This document shows, one piece after another, positions 52,752 to 61,098 of a stretch of 64,000 nucleotides of DNA. The position numbers and the translations under genes are program-made. The DNA is taken from assembly GCF_019203985.1 (NCBI RefSeq), contig NZ_JAGSPD010000003.1:281206-345205 (forward strand), given 5' to 3'. How positions within the stretch are numbered: position 1 is the stretch's first letter; each line of letters begins with the position of its first letter. The notes beneath the pieces were generated by a model that did no database searches, was not told the origin of the DNA, and saw nothing but the letters and a program-made list of their open reading frames with translations. This DNA is from Winogradskyella luteola (lineage in GTDB: Bacteria > Bacteroidota > Bacteroidia > Flavobacteriales > Flavobacteriaceae).

Positions 52752-54284
52752 ATGAAACAACCCAACCTAGCACAAGGCTATAAAGTCGATAAAAGCACTA
52801 TAATTAATTTAGAGAAAGGGAAAATACCGCCTCAAGCAACTGATTTAGAAGAAGTTGTGCTTGGAGCGATGATGATTGACAAGAAAGGTGTTGATGAGGT
52901 TATTGATATTTTAAGTCCTGAAGCTTTTTATAAAGAATCACATAAAAATATCTTTGAAGCTATTTTCAAATTATTTGAAAACAGTGAACCTGTCGACTTA
53001 TTAACCGTTTCCAGCCAATTAAAAAAAGATGAAAAATTAGATTTAGTTGGAGGTGATTTTTATCTTATTTCTTTAACACAGCGTGTATCATCTTCGGCAC
53101 ATATAGAATTCCATGCACGTATTATTCTTCAAAAATATATTCAGCGTAGTTTAATTAAAATTTCAAACGAAATTATTGAAGAAGCTTACGATGAAACCAA
53201 AGATGTTTTTGACTTGTTGGATAATGCTGAAGCCAAATTGTACGAGGTCACTCAGGGTAATGTCAAAAAATCAACTGAAACAGCCCAGAGTTTGGTGATA
53301 CAGGCCAAGAAAAAAATTGAAGAAATTTCAAATAAAGATGGCTTAAGTGGTATACCAACAGGTTTTGACAAGCTCGATAAATTAACCTCGGGTTGGCAGC
53401 CTAGTGATTTAATTATTGTTGCAGCGCGTCCTGGTATGGGTAAAACAGCATTAACATTAACTATGGCGAGGAATATTGCTGTAGATTTTAATCAACCAGT
53501 GGCGTTTTTCTCATTAGAGATGTCTTCTGTTCAATTAATTACACGTTTAATATCGAGCGAAACAGGATTATCCTCAGAAAAACTCAGAACAGGAAAATTG
53601 GAAAAGCACGAATGGGAGCAACTCAATGTTAAAGTAAAAACCTTAGAAAATGCACCTTTATTTATTGACGATACACCTTCATTATCCATTTTCGACTTAA
53701 GAGCAAAAGCTAGAAGACTGGCTTCGCAATACGGTATAAAGGTGATAATGATTGATTACTTACAGTTAATGACAGCAGGTGGAAGTCAAAAAGGCGGAAA
53801 TAGAGAGCAAGAAATATCAATGATTTCTCGAAACCTTAAAGCATTGGCAAAGGAGTTAAATGTTCCGGTAATTGCTTTATCTCAGTTGTCTCGTGCGGTA
53901 GAAACTCGTGGTGGAAGCAAAAGACCATTACTATCAGATTTACGTGAGTCTGGTGCGATTGAACAAGATGCGGACATTGTGTCCTTTATTTACAGACCAG
54001 AGTATTACAAAATTGACGAATGGGATGACGAAGAGCGCTCACCAACTGAAGGTCAAGGTGAATTTATTGTAGCCAAGCACAGAAATGGTGGGTTGGATAA
54101 TATTAGATTGAAGTTTATCGGTCACTTAGGTAAGTTTGATAATTTGGATGATTTTGATACTCCTTTTGGAGAGTTCCATTCTAAAATGAATGCGGCAGCA
54201 AATGACGATACCTTTAAGCCAGATAGTTTTCCATCTGCGTCCGATGCTTTCGATGGGCCTGAGGATGACGGTGTGCCGTTTTAA
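52752..54284 (+). CDS. dnaB: Replicative DNA helicase DnaB
   Basis: Hexameric 5'-3' helicase of the replication fork. The 510-residue protein has the N-terminal scaffold domain (ATDLEEVVLGAMMIDKKGVDEVIDIL at about 35), the linker, and the RecA-like domain starting with GIPTGFDKLDKLTSGWQPSDLIIVAARPGMGKTALT split over Walker A. Motifs H2 VIMIDYLQLM and the arginine-finger region KRPLLSDLRESGAIEQDADIV follow. No intein is present. ATG at 52752, with a longer TTG start rejected because it overlaps the -7 element. Confidence 0.96.
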   Translation: MKQPNLAQGYKVDKSTIINLEKGKIPPQATDLEEVVLGAMMIDKKGVDEVIDILSPEAFYKESHKNIFEAIFKLFENSEPVDLLTVSSQLKKDEKLDLVGGDFYLISLTQRVSSSAHIEFHARIILQKYIQRSLIKISNEIIEEAYDETKDVFDLLDNAEAKLYEVTQGNVKKSTETAQSLVIQAKKKIEEISNKDGLSGIPTGFDKLDKLTSGWQPSDLIIVAARPGMGKTALTLTMARNIAVDFNQPVAFFSLEMSSVQLITRLISSETGLSSEKLRTGKLEKHEWEQLNVKVKTLENAPLFIDDTPSLSIFDLRAKARRLASQYGIKVIMIDYLQLMTAGGSQKGGNREQEISMISRNLKALAKELNVPVIALSQLSRAVETRGGSKRPLLSDLRESGAIEQDADIVSFIYRPEYYKIDEWDDEERSPTEGQGEFIVAKHRNGGLDNIRLKFIGHLGKFDNLDDFDTPFGEFHSKMNAAANDDTFKPDSFPSASDAFDGPEDDGVPF

Positions 54285-54356
54285 CAGCATTTTATGGTTT
54301 TTAAAGTACTTTTTTGACGTATCTTTACTTTTCGCTATTCATAAGAAATTTGCCTC

Positions 54357-55397
54357 ATGTTAGACCAAAGACGTACGACAAATATTTTGTTGTTGATTAT
54401 TGTTGTTCCGCTAGTATTTTACCTACTTAAAATACTCTCGTTTATATTTATACCATTGATTTTTTCAATGTTCATTGCACTGTTATTTTTACCTTTAATG
54501 CGCTGGTTAGGTCGTCGCAAAATACCAAAATTTATAAGCATAATTATCGTATTGTTATTAGTTGCAGGTGGATTAAAATTAGGTATAGAATTAATTCAGC
54601 TTTCCAGTAAGGAAATTTTGGCTACTAAATCAGATTTTTTTCCAAAGGCAGAAGAGAAGTTGGCAGATTTAAAAGTATATGTTTTTGAAAACTTCGGAAT
54701 TGAATTTGAAGACAATAAAAATCCTTTGGCACAATTTTTTGAAAAAGAAAATTTAGGATCTACCTTCGGCTTTTTAAGAACATTTCTCACAACCCTTTTG
54801 ATGACCACATTCTTCGTGGTACTTTGGTTGGCAGAATCCATTAACGTACATAAATTACTGAACAATACTTTATTAAAGCAAAAACATACATCTATTAAGG
54901 CTTTTATGAAGATTGAAAAAGATTTGATAAAGTTTATTAAAGTGAAGTTTTTAGTTAGTGCATTAACGGGCTTGTTTACGGGTTTAATGTGTGTATTCTT
55001 TGATGTTAGCTTTCCAATTTTTTGGGGCTTATTTGCATTCGCCATAAACTTTGTGCAAATGGTGGGCTCATTTGTTTCGGTTATTTTACTATCGATATTC
55101 GCCTTTGTTGAGTTGGATCCAACAAGTACGCTCTTCTTTTTTGTATTGGCTATTACGCTGGTACAAGTCACTTTTGGTGCTATTTTAGAACCAATTTTTA
55201 TGGGTAAATCCTTTTCAATAAATATCATAGCAGTATTGGTTATGCTAATGTTTTGGGGATTTTTATGGGGAATTCCAGGCTTGATTATGGCAATTCCTAT
55301 TACGGTGTTTATCAAGATAATTTTGGAGCAATTTCCGAGTACTAAAGTTATTGCAAGTTTGCTTTCTGGTAACGAAACACAAATCAAAAAACTTTAA
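54357..55397 (+). CDS. AI-2E family transporter (TqsA/YdiK-like permease)
   Basis: Integral membrane protein of 346 residues. Two hydrophobic segments open the sequence (about 8-24 and 26-48, with FIFIPLIFSMFIALLFLPLM), a third follows, then a cytoplasmic or periplasmic loop (about 90-130) and further segments in the C-terminal half with FWGLFAFAINFVQMVGSFVSVI and the conserved GFLWGIPGLIMAIPITVFIKI. This matches the AI-2E transporter (PF01594) family, whose members include Na/H antiporters and efflux proteins. Substrate unknown. Confidence 0.9.
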   Translation: MLDQRRTTNILLLIIVVPLVFYLLKILSFIFIPLIFSMFIALLFLPLMRWLGRRKIPKFISIIIVLLLVAGGLKLGIELIQLSSKEILATKSDFFPKAEEKLADLKVYVFENFGIEFEDNKNPLAQFFEKENLGSTFGFLRTFLTTLLMTTFFVVLWLAESINVHKLLNNTLLKQKHTSIKAFMKIEKDLIKFIKVKFLVSALTGLFTGLMCVFFDVSFPIFWGLFAFAINFVQMVGSFVSVILLSIFAFVELDPTSTLFFFVLAITLVQVTFGAILEPIFMGKSFSINIIAVLVMLMFWGFLWGIPGLIMAIPITVFIKIILEQFPSTKVIASLLSGNETQIKKL

Positions 55398-55454
55398 GAC
55401 TTTCAGTTTTTTAACTATGAATTTTAAGTATCTTTCTGCTTAAAATTATCAGCA

Positions 55455-56372
55455 ATGGTTCATGGTACGCATAATGCTCTAGCGGATTCTAGAAATGATT
55501 CTATTCTAATATCTATTAACGATGAACTCTTTAAGCGAAATGATGCTAAAATATCTGTATTCGACAGCGGTTATTTGGTAGGAGATGGTGTTTGGGAGGC
55601 ATTACGTCTGCATCATGGTGTTTTAGTCTTTTTGGAAGATCATTTTAACCGTTTGTGGCAATCGGCAAAAACAGTGGGAATGAAATTGCCGTTTACAAAA
55701 CAAGAGTTGACAGCAAAGGTTTGGAATACGTTAAACGCCAACAAAATGACCGATGGTGTACATGTAAGAATAATGGTGACCAGAGGCATTAAAAAAACAC
55801 CTTCACAAGACCCGAGGTTAACTATATCTGGTCCTAATGTGGTTATAATTCCTGAGTATAAAGCAGCTTCTAAGACTTCCAAAGAAAAAGGCATAACATT
55901 GTTTACCAGTACTGTCAGGAGAGGTTCACCCGATTATTTAGATCCAAGGTTAAATTGCCATAGTAAATTGCATGAGGTTCAGGCTTTGATTCAAGCCATT
56001 GAAGCTGGTGCAGATGAAGCCTTAATGTTAGATGTTAACGGTTTCGTTTCTACTTGTAATGCAACTAATTTTTTCATAATTAAAAATGATGAAGTTTGGA
56101 CATCAACAAGTAAATATTGCATGAACGGGATTACCAGAGCGAAGGTTATTGAAGTTTGCATTGCCAATAACATACCATGTTTTGAAAAAGACTTTTCGTT
56201 GTTTGATGTTTATGGAGCTGATGAAGCATTTGTAACTGGAACATTTGGTGGATTAACGCCGGTAACTAAAATCGATGGACGAGTAATAGGTGAGGGGAAT
56301 TATGGGAATATGACAAAAACTTTAAGCGATTTATATGAAAATTTAATTAATGCCGAAGTGAAAAATGGATAA
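55455..56372 (+). CDS. Class IV (PLP) aminotransferase
   Basis: D-amino-acid-transaminase/BCAT-like enzyme of 305 residues. The entry FDSGYLVGDGVWEALRLHHG is the class IV signature with the pocket Tyr and Glu. The PLP lysine is in LDPRLNCHSKLHEVQAL (K about 178), with the tail EALMLDVNGFVSTCNATNFF and VTGTFGGLTPV closing the phosphate and carboxylate sites. The amino donor and product are unknown. ATG at 55455. The sulfotransferase gene starts eight bases before its stop, so the two are coupled. Confidence 0.9.
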   Translation: MVHGTHNALADSRNDSILISINDELFKRNDAKISVFDSGYLVGDGVWEALRLHHGVLVFLEDHFNRLWQSAKTVGMKLPFTKQELTAKVWNTLNANKMTDGVHVRIMVTRGIKKTPSQDPRLTISGPNVVIIPEYKAASKTSKEKGITLFTSTVRRGSPDYLDPRLNCHSKLHEVQALIQAIEAGADEALMLDVNGFVSTCNATNFFIIKNDEVWTSTSKYCMNGITRAKVIEVCIANNIPCFEKDFSLFDVYGADEAFVTGTFGGLTPVTKIDGRVIGEGNYGNMTKTLSDLYENLINAEVKNG

Positions 56373-57090
56373 TATAAAACGCATTTGCCTTTGGTCTGGA
56401 CCACGAAATATATCAACAGCTTTGATGTATGCCTTTGCGCAACGTGAGGATACAAAAGTGTTTGATGAGCCTTTGTATGCGTATTATTTAAAAAATCACC
56501 CAGAAGCACATCGCTACCATCCAGGTGCTCAAGATATTCTTGAAACAATGGAAAACAATGGTGATAAAGTGATTGAAATGATGATGGCCAATAATGAAAA
56601 ACCAATACTGTTCTTTAAGCATATGACACATCATTTGTTAGATCTGGATCGTGGGTTTATGAAAGAAACGATCAATATCATTTTAACGAGAAATCCTAAG
56701 GATATGTTGCCGTCTTTTGATAAGGTAATTAATAAGCCAACCATAAATGACGTAGGTTATGCACTTCATATTGGTTTACTGAACCATTTTAAAGAAGAAA
56801 ATATTCCTTTTACGGTTTTGGATTCCAGAAAAGTTTTAGAAAACCCTGGAGAAACATTACAGAAGTTATGTGATTTTATAGGAATTCCTTTTGATGAAAA
56901 TATGTTATCGTGGCAACCAATGCAACGACCCGAAGATGGTATTTGGGCTAAATATTGGTATCATAACGTTCATAAATCCACTGGATTTCAAAAGTATAAA
57001 CCCAAAGAAGATCCCTTTCCAAAGCACCTTAATAACCTATTGGAAGAATGTAAGCCTCACTACAAAACTTTATTGAAGTATTCAATATAG
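56365..57090 (+). CDS. Sulfotransferase family protein
   Basis: A 241-residue sulfotransferase-like protein. The PAPS 5'-phosphosulfate loop is ICLWSGPRNISTALMYAF (residues 6-23) with the SGPRNIST form, and the 3'-phosphate motif is ILTRNPKDMLPSF (about 111-123). C-terminal WAKYWYHNVHKSTGFQKY supplies the late GxxGxxK-like region. Length and motif order fit the bacterial sulfotransferase family. ATG at 56365 overlaps the aminotransferase by eight bases. An aminated product that is then sulfated would explain the pair, but that is inference. Confidence 0.82.
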   Translation: MDNIKRICLWSGPRNISTALMYAFAQREDTKVFDEPLYAYYLKNHPEAHRYHPGAQDILETMENNGDKVIEMMMANNEKPILFFKHMTHHLLDLDRGFMKETINIILTRNPKDMLPSFDKVINKPTINDVGYALHIGLLNHFKEENIPFTVLDSRKVLENPGETLQKLCDFIGIPFDENMLSWQPMQRPEDGIWAKYWYHNVHKSTGFQKYKPKEDPFPKHLNNLLEECKPHYKTLLKYSI

Positions 57091-57155
57091 GTCTTAAAAG
57101 AATTATAATTTTAATCCAATCGGACTAAAATTTAAGTATATTTCGTTTTAATTAC

Positions 57156-58421
57156 ATGAAATTGAAAAAAATAGCCCTCATAATCGTTACACTTTTTCTG
57201 AGCTTAAATGCTTATGCTTCTTACATTCTTATTCCTATGGATGCGGAATCACAAGAGAATCATCTAAAAGCTTACGGAGTAACCTATTGGACTTTAGAGC
57301 GCGAACTAAAAGTAAAATGGCTCCTCAACTATAGAGGAGGCTCATTTTTATTGCCAGATGCTGAAATTATACAACGCGAATGCCAAATCAGAGGTGTGTC
57401 CTTTGAAGTGATCTCTGATGCAAAAGCGGCAAAAATACTTGATGACATTAGTAGTCCTGCCGTAAATCAAGAAGCTGTCGTTTTAGAAAAAGCACCAAAA
57501 ATTGCAGTTTATACGCCTTACGGAAAGCAACCTTGGGATGATGCCGTAACAATGGTATTAACTTATGCCGAAATTCCTTACGAAACAATTTATGACGAAG
57601 AAGTTTTAAAGGACGAATTACTTCTTTACGATTGGTTACACTTGCACCACGAAGACTTTACAGGTCAGTACGGTAAGTTTTACCGAACCTATCGTTCAGC
57701 TGCATGGTATATTGAAGAGAAAAGAGCAGCGGAAGAGTTAGCACAACGCTTAGGCTATAGTAAAGTCTCTGATGCTAAATTGGCTGTGGCCAAAAAAATA
57801 AAGGATTATGTTGTGGGTGGCGGTTTTATGTTTGCCATGTGCTCGGCTACAGATAGTTTTGATATAGCTTTGTCTGCAGATGGCGTTGACATCTGCGAAC
57901 CTATGTTTGATGGAGATGGTAGCGATGCAGGATATCAAAATAAAATAGATTATTCTAAAACATTTGCCTTTAAGGATTATATACTAGAACGAAGTCCAAA
58001 TGTTTATGAGTTTTCTTCGATAGATATGACACAAAAACGTCAAATTCCTTTTAAAACCGACTATTTCTCATTGATGGAATATTCGGCCAAATGGGATCCA
58101 ATTCCAACAATGCTCACTCAAAACCATACGTCTTTGGTAAAAGGTTTTATGGGGCAAACCACATCATTTACAAGAGACCAGATTAAGTCTAATGTTTTGG
58201 TAATGGGAGAAAACCGCACCAATGGTGAGGCAAAATATATACATGGTATAAAAGGAAAAGGTTTTTTTACGTTTTATGGTGGTCACGATCCAGAAGATTA
58301 TACACATCGCGTAGGAGACCCAAAGACGGAATTAGATTTGCATCCTACCTCTCCCGGTTATAGATTAATACTCAACAATGTACTGTTTCCTGCTGCAAAA
58401 AAGAAGAAACAGAAGACTTGA
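57156..58421 (+). CDS. Secreted conserved Bacteroidota protein with GATase1-like features (often labelled asparagine synthetase B)
   Basis: An exported 421-residue protein with signal MKLKKIALIIVTLFLSLNAYA in two parts. The mature start SYILIPMDAESQENHLKAYGV is highly conserved in Bacteroidota proteins that databases call asparagine synthetase B, although no AsnB domain is visible. A flavodoxin-like core follows (IAVYTPYGKQPWDDAVTMVL, LHLHHEDFTGQYGKF), with an elbow GGGFMFAMCSATDSFDIAL (Cys about 224) resembling class I glutamine amidotransferase nucleophiles. It ends in LHPTSPGYRLILNNVLFPA and a basic tail. The next gene (cyclase) starts ten bases downstream. Confidence 0.8.
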   Translation: MKLKKIALIIVTLFLSLNAYASYILIPMDAESQENHLKAYGVTYWTLERELKVKWLLNYRGGSFLLPDAEIIQRECQIRGVSFEVISDAKAAKILDDISSPAVNQEAVVLEKAPKIAVYTPYGKQPWDDAVTMVLTYAEIPYETIYDEEVLKDELLLYDWLHLHHEDFTGQYGKFYRTYRSAAWYIEEKRAAEELAQRLGYSKVSDAKLAVAKKIKDYVVGGGFMFAMCSATDSFDIALSADGVDICEPMFDGDGSDAGYQNKIDYSKTFAFKDYILERSPNVYEFSSIDMTQKRQIPFKTDYFSLMEYSAKWDPIPTMLTQNHTSLVKGFMGQTTSFTRDQIKSNVLVMGENRTNGEAKYIHGIKGKGFFTFYGGHDPEDYTHRVGDPKTELDLHPTSPGYRLILNNVLFPAAKKKKQKT

Positions 58422-58431
58422 TGCTTTGTTG

Positions 58432-59505
58432 ATGAGTAACAGATTACTAGCTTTTCTTCAATTGTTTGTTGTTTCTATTGCCTTTTGGCTTTTGGCATTC
58501 ACATTTTTTATTGTTATAAGATATAATGGCTTAACTGAAGAATTAGCTATATATACAGATGAAGATCTAGGCATACCAATATCTGCCTTTTATAAGTATG
58601 GAATAATTTTGGGGCTAATATTGGGTGTCTTTTATGCCATTATTGAATTTTTGTTTGACGAGTTTTTTAGTAAAAAGTTTATTCTAGGTATTAGTATAAT
58701 AGTTAAGTCTTTAATATACTTTGTATTAATAGTTGTTGTTCTGAGTTTATTATCTTTTAATATTGAGGAACAAATAGATATAGATTTGCCGAATGAAAGA
58801 GGTTGGTGGCATACAGATCCATTTTTTTGGAATACCGTAATCTATTTTGTTACAGCTTCAATTATCTTTTCTCTAATAAGAATAGCCAACGACAAGTTTG
58901 GTAGAGGTATGTTTATAAACACACTTCTTGGTAAATATAGAAAACCAAGAGAGGAAGAGCGCATATTGATGTTTTTAGACTTAAAGGATTCTACAAAAAT
59001 AGCTGAGAAAATAGGACATATTAGATATAGTAAGTTTATTCAAGATTGTTTTACAGATTTAAATAAGGTTTTAAATAAATACGATGCAGAAATACATCAA
59101 TATGTTGGTGATGAGGCAGTTATAACTTGGACTGTAAAAAAAGGGTTTAGAAGGAATAACTGCATTAATCTATTTTTTGCTTTTCAAGAACAGTTAATGA
59201 AACGAAAAACATATTATTTAGCAACGTATAGTTTTGAACCCATTTTTAAGGCAGGTATTCATTTTGGCAGAATAATGATTGCGGAAGTAGGAACAATTAA
59301 AAAAGAAATCGCATATCACGGTGATGTTATTAATACGGCTTCAAGAATACAAAGTTTGTGCAATAAATACAACACCTATCTATTGATTTCTGAAACCCTA
59401 TTGGAAGAAATGAAAATTGTTAACCAATACCAATTAGATTCAAAAGGCTCGATTACGTTAACGGGAAAAGAAAAAGCAATAGAAGTTTTTGGAATTTCTA
59501 AATGA
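58432..59505 (+). CDS. Membrane-bound class III adenylate/guanylate cyclase
   Basis: A 357-residue protein with four membrane segments (about 6-30, 55-82, 88-115, 140-162) and a C-terminal class III cyclase domain (about 185-350). Metal Asp residues are in LMFLDLKDST and QYVGDEAVITW; transition-state residues are in INTASRIQSLC. In the substrate-specifying position the residue is Gln (IHQYVGDE) rather than the Lys of classical adenylate cyclases, so nucleotide choice is uncertain. I use ATG 58432, which avoids overlap; an upstream ATG at 58378 would overlap the previous gene by 44 bases. The EF-hand gene overlaps the stop by ATGA. Confidence 0.88.
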   Translation: MSNRLLAFLQLFVVSIAFWLLAFTFFIVIRYNGLTEELAIYTDEDLGIPISAFYKYGIILGLILGVFYAIIEFLFDEFFSKKFILGISIIVKSLIYFVLIVVVLSLLSFNIEEQIDIDLPNERGWWHTDPFFWNTVIYFVTASIIFSLIRIANDKFGRGMFINTLLGKYRKPREEERILMFLDLKDSTKIAEKIGHIRYSKFIQDCFTDLNKVLNKYDAEIHQYVGDEAVITWTVKKGFRRNNCINLFFAFQEQLMKRKTYYLATYSFEPIFKAGIHFGRIMIAEVGTIKKEIAYHGDVINTASRIQSLCNKYNTYLLISETLLEEMKIVNQYQLDSKGSITLTGKEKAIEVFGISK

Positions 59506-59828
59506 AGTTAGAGTTTTATCCCGTAAATTATAATTCTAAAACAACTCAAATGGGAAGAAAAGAAGCCATCCTCAATAAAATTCAAATTTTAATCACCAAT
59601 CATTTCAGTACACCAGAAGAGGCATTTGCATTTTTTGATAAAGATGGTGATGGAAAGCTAGCTAAGAAAGAAATTGTAAAACTCTTAAAGCAGGCTGAAA
59701 TTAGCGGTTTTATTCGAGGTATAGTAGCATCGAAGCTTATTGAAGGTTATGACAAAGATGATGATGGATTTATCGATTGGGAGGAATTTAAATTTGCCAT
59801 CGATGAAATTTCTGATGAATCAAAATAA
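59502..59828 (+). CDS. EF-hand calcium-binding protein
   Basis: A 108-residue soluble protein with two EF-hands: DKDGDGKLAKKE (about 46-57) and DKDDDGFIDWEE (about 85-96), both with full Ca ligands at positions 1, 3, 5 and 12. The linker is helical. The ATG at 59502 overlaps the cyclase stop (ATGA) and the yjbQ-like gene starts right after its stop. Coupling to the cyclase suggests that calcium may regulate it, in analogy to calmodulin-regulated cyclases in eukaryotes, but this is inference. A later Met (residue 17) is an alternative start. Confidence 0.88.
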   Translation: MKLEFYPVNYNSKTTQMGRKEAILNKIQILITNHFSTPEEAFAFFDKDGDGKLAKKEIVKLLKQAEISGFIRGIVASKLIEGYDKDDDGFIDWEEFKFAIDEISDESK

Positions 59829-60257
59829 ATGCCCGTGACTTTCCTTCAAAAAGAAATAAGGCTAAAACCATATCCAAGAGGATTTCATTTAATTACTAAA
59901 GAGATATTAAATGCTATCCCAGATCTCGATGAAATCAATATCGGTCAATTCCAAGTATTTATAAAGCATACATCAGCCAGTCTAACCATAAATGAAAATG
60001 CTGACCCAACAGTTCGTTTAGATTTTGAAAGCCATATAAATACTATGGTTCCTGAAAATCAATCGTATTACAAGCACATTTTTGAAGGTCCAGATGATAT
60101 GCCAGCACATATTAAAGCCTCTTTAATGGGAACTTCTGTACAGATTCCGATAACGCATGGAAAACTTAATTTAGGAATTTGGCAAGGAATTTACCTCTGT
60201 GAGCATAGGAATAATGCTTCGGGAAGATATTTGGTAATCACAGCATTCGGAAATTGA
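59829..60257 (+). CDS. YjbQ family (UPF0047) protein
   Basis: A 142-residue protein of the UPF0047/YjbQ family. It shows FQVFIKHTSASLTINENADPTVRLDFE in two parts, MVPENQSYYKHIFEGPDDMPAHIKASLMGTS and GIWQGIYLCEHRN, all invariant in the family; the His cluster (KHTSASL, DMPAHIK, CEHR) may bind a metal. Family members can substitute for thiamine-phosphate synthase in vivo (secondary thiamine-phosphate synthase), which is a family claim, not tested here. Starts immediately after the EF-hand stop. Confidence 0.92.
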   Translation: MPVTFLQKEIRLKPYPRGFHLITKEILNAIPDLDEINIGQFQVFIKHTSASLTINENADPTVRLDFESHINTMVPENQSYYKHIFEGPDDMPAHIKASLMGTSVQIPITHGKLNLGIWQGIYLCEHRNNASGRYLVITAFGN

Positions 60258-60262
60258 GAAAC

Positions 60263-60294
60263 AAAAAATCCGATTCGTTAGAATCGGATTTTTT
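60263..60294. terminator. Bidirectional terminator between YjbQ-like gene and rplT
   Basis: AAAAAATCCGATTC pairs perfectly with GAATCGGATTTTTT around GTTA, between convergent genes. Confidence 0.9.
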
Positions 60295-60328
60295 AAGCGA
60301 AATGTTGTTATTAATTTGGCTAAAAGCC

Positions 60329-60673
60329 TTACTTAACTTTGTTTACTATAGCTTCAAAAGCTTCTGGGTGATTCATGGCTAAATCTGCAAGAACCTTACG
60401 GTTCAAATCAATATTATTAGCTTTTAGTCCTCCCATTAACTTTGAATAGCTCATTCCATGCTGTCTTGCACCTGCGTTAATACGCATAATCCATAACGAA
60501 CGGAATGTTCTCTTTTTGTTTCTGCGGTCTCTATACGAATATTGCATCGCTTTGTCAACCGCATTCTTTGCTACTGTCCAAACGTTTTTACGTCTTCCGA
60601 AGTAACCTTTTGCTTGCTTAAGAACCTTTTTTCTTCTAGCTCTTTTTGCAACTGAATTTACTGATCTTGGCAT
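60329..60673 (-). CDS. rplT: 50S ribosomal protein L20
   Basis: Early-assembly large-subunit protein bL20, 114 residues. It opens [19 protein letters not shown] with [10 protein letters not shown], has [23 protein letters not shown] in adjoining parts and ends in the [10 protein letters not shown] region. ATG at 60673. A gap of 163 bases separates it from rpmI, which is long for this operon and contains repeats. In other bacteria L20 represses its own operon by binding such leaders. Confidence 0.96.
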   Translation of the reverse strand: MPRSVNSVAKRARRKKVLKQAKGYFGRRKNVWTVAKNAVDKAMQYSYRDRRNKKRTFRSLWIMRINAGARQHGMSYSKLMGGLKANNIDLNRKVLADLAMNHPEAFEAIVNKVK

Positions 60674-60709
60674 TTCTTTAATTGTTTTTTTGTAGTAGGC
60701 GGTTTATTA

Positions 60710-60733
60710 GTATTCAGTATAACGTATTCAGTA
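60710..60733. repeat. Tandem direct repeats in the rpmI-rplT gap
   Basis: GTATTCAGTA occurs at 60710-60719 and 60724-60733, a 14-base period; the neighbouring 60740-60775 has loosely repeated ATACTT/CACTTC words. On the mRNA strand this lies in the rplT leader. Confidence 0.55.
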
Positions 60734-60836
60734 ATTAACTAATTACTTTTCCATTTTATACTTTTCACTTCATACTTTAAACTCTTTGTGGCCTAACTCC
60801 AGGGTTTATAAATTATTTTAACCGATTAAAACGTTG

Positions 60837-61034
60837 TTACTTTAAGCGTAGCATCGTTTTAATGTTATCCTCATCTGCTTTGTGTACTAAAGCATCATGA
60901 GTTAACTTAAGCTTACGCTTTTTAGATTTTTTTGTCAAAATATGACTCTTAAAAGCATGCTTTCTTTTAATCTTACCAGTGCCAGTTAGTTTGAAACGCT
61001 TCTTAGCACTCGATTTTGTTTTCATTTTAGGCAT
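60837..61034 (-). CDS. rpmI: 50S ribosomal protein L35
   Basis: A 65-residue ribosomal protein, [20 protein letters not shown] then [21 protein letters not shown] and the C-terminal MLRLK. Fully conserved. ATG at 61034, 64 bases after infC in the same operon. Confidence 0.95.
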   Translation of the reverse strand: MPKMKTKSSAKKRFKLTGTGKIKRKHAFKSHILTKKSKKRKLKLTHDALVHKADEDNIKTMLRLK

Positions 61035-61098
61035 TTGTCCTAGTTTTAATTTACGTTTCGCTTATCTTTTATGCTGAACCCGTTTCAGCATCTTTACT

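Noticed and set aside
54596..55387. 263-residue open frame antisense to the AI-2E transporter gene
   Set aside because: Composition is Lys/Asn/Ile-rich without motifs, and the plus-strand frame encodes a clear transporter; it is a shadow frame.
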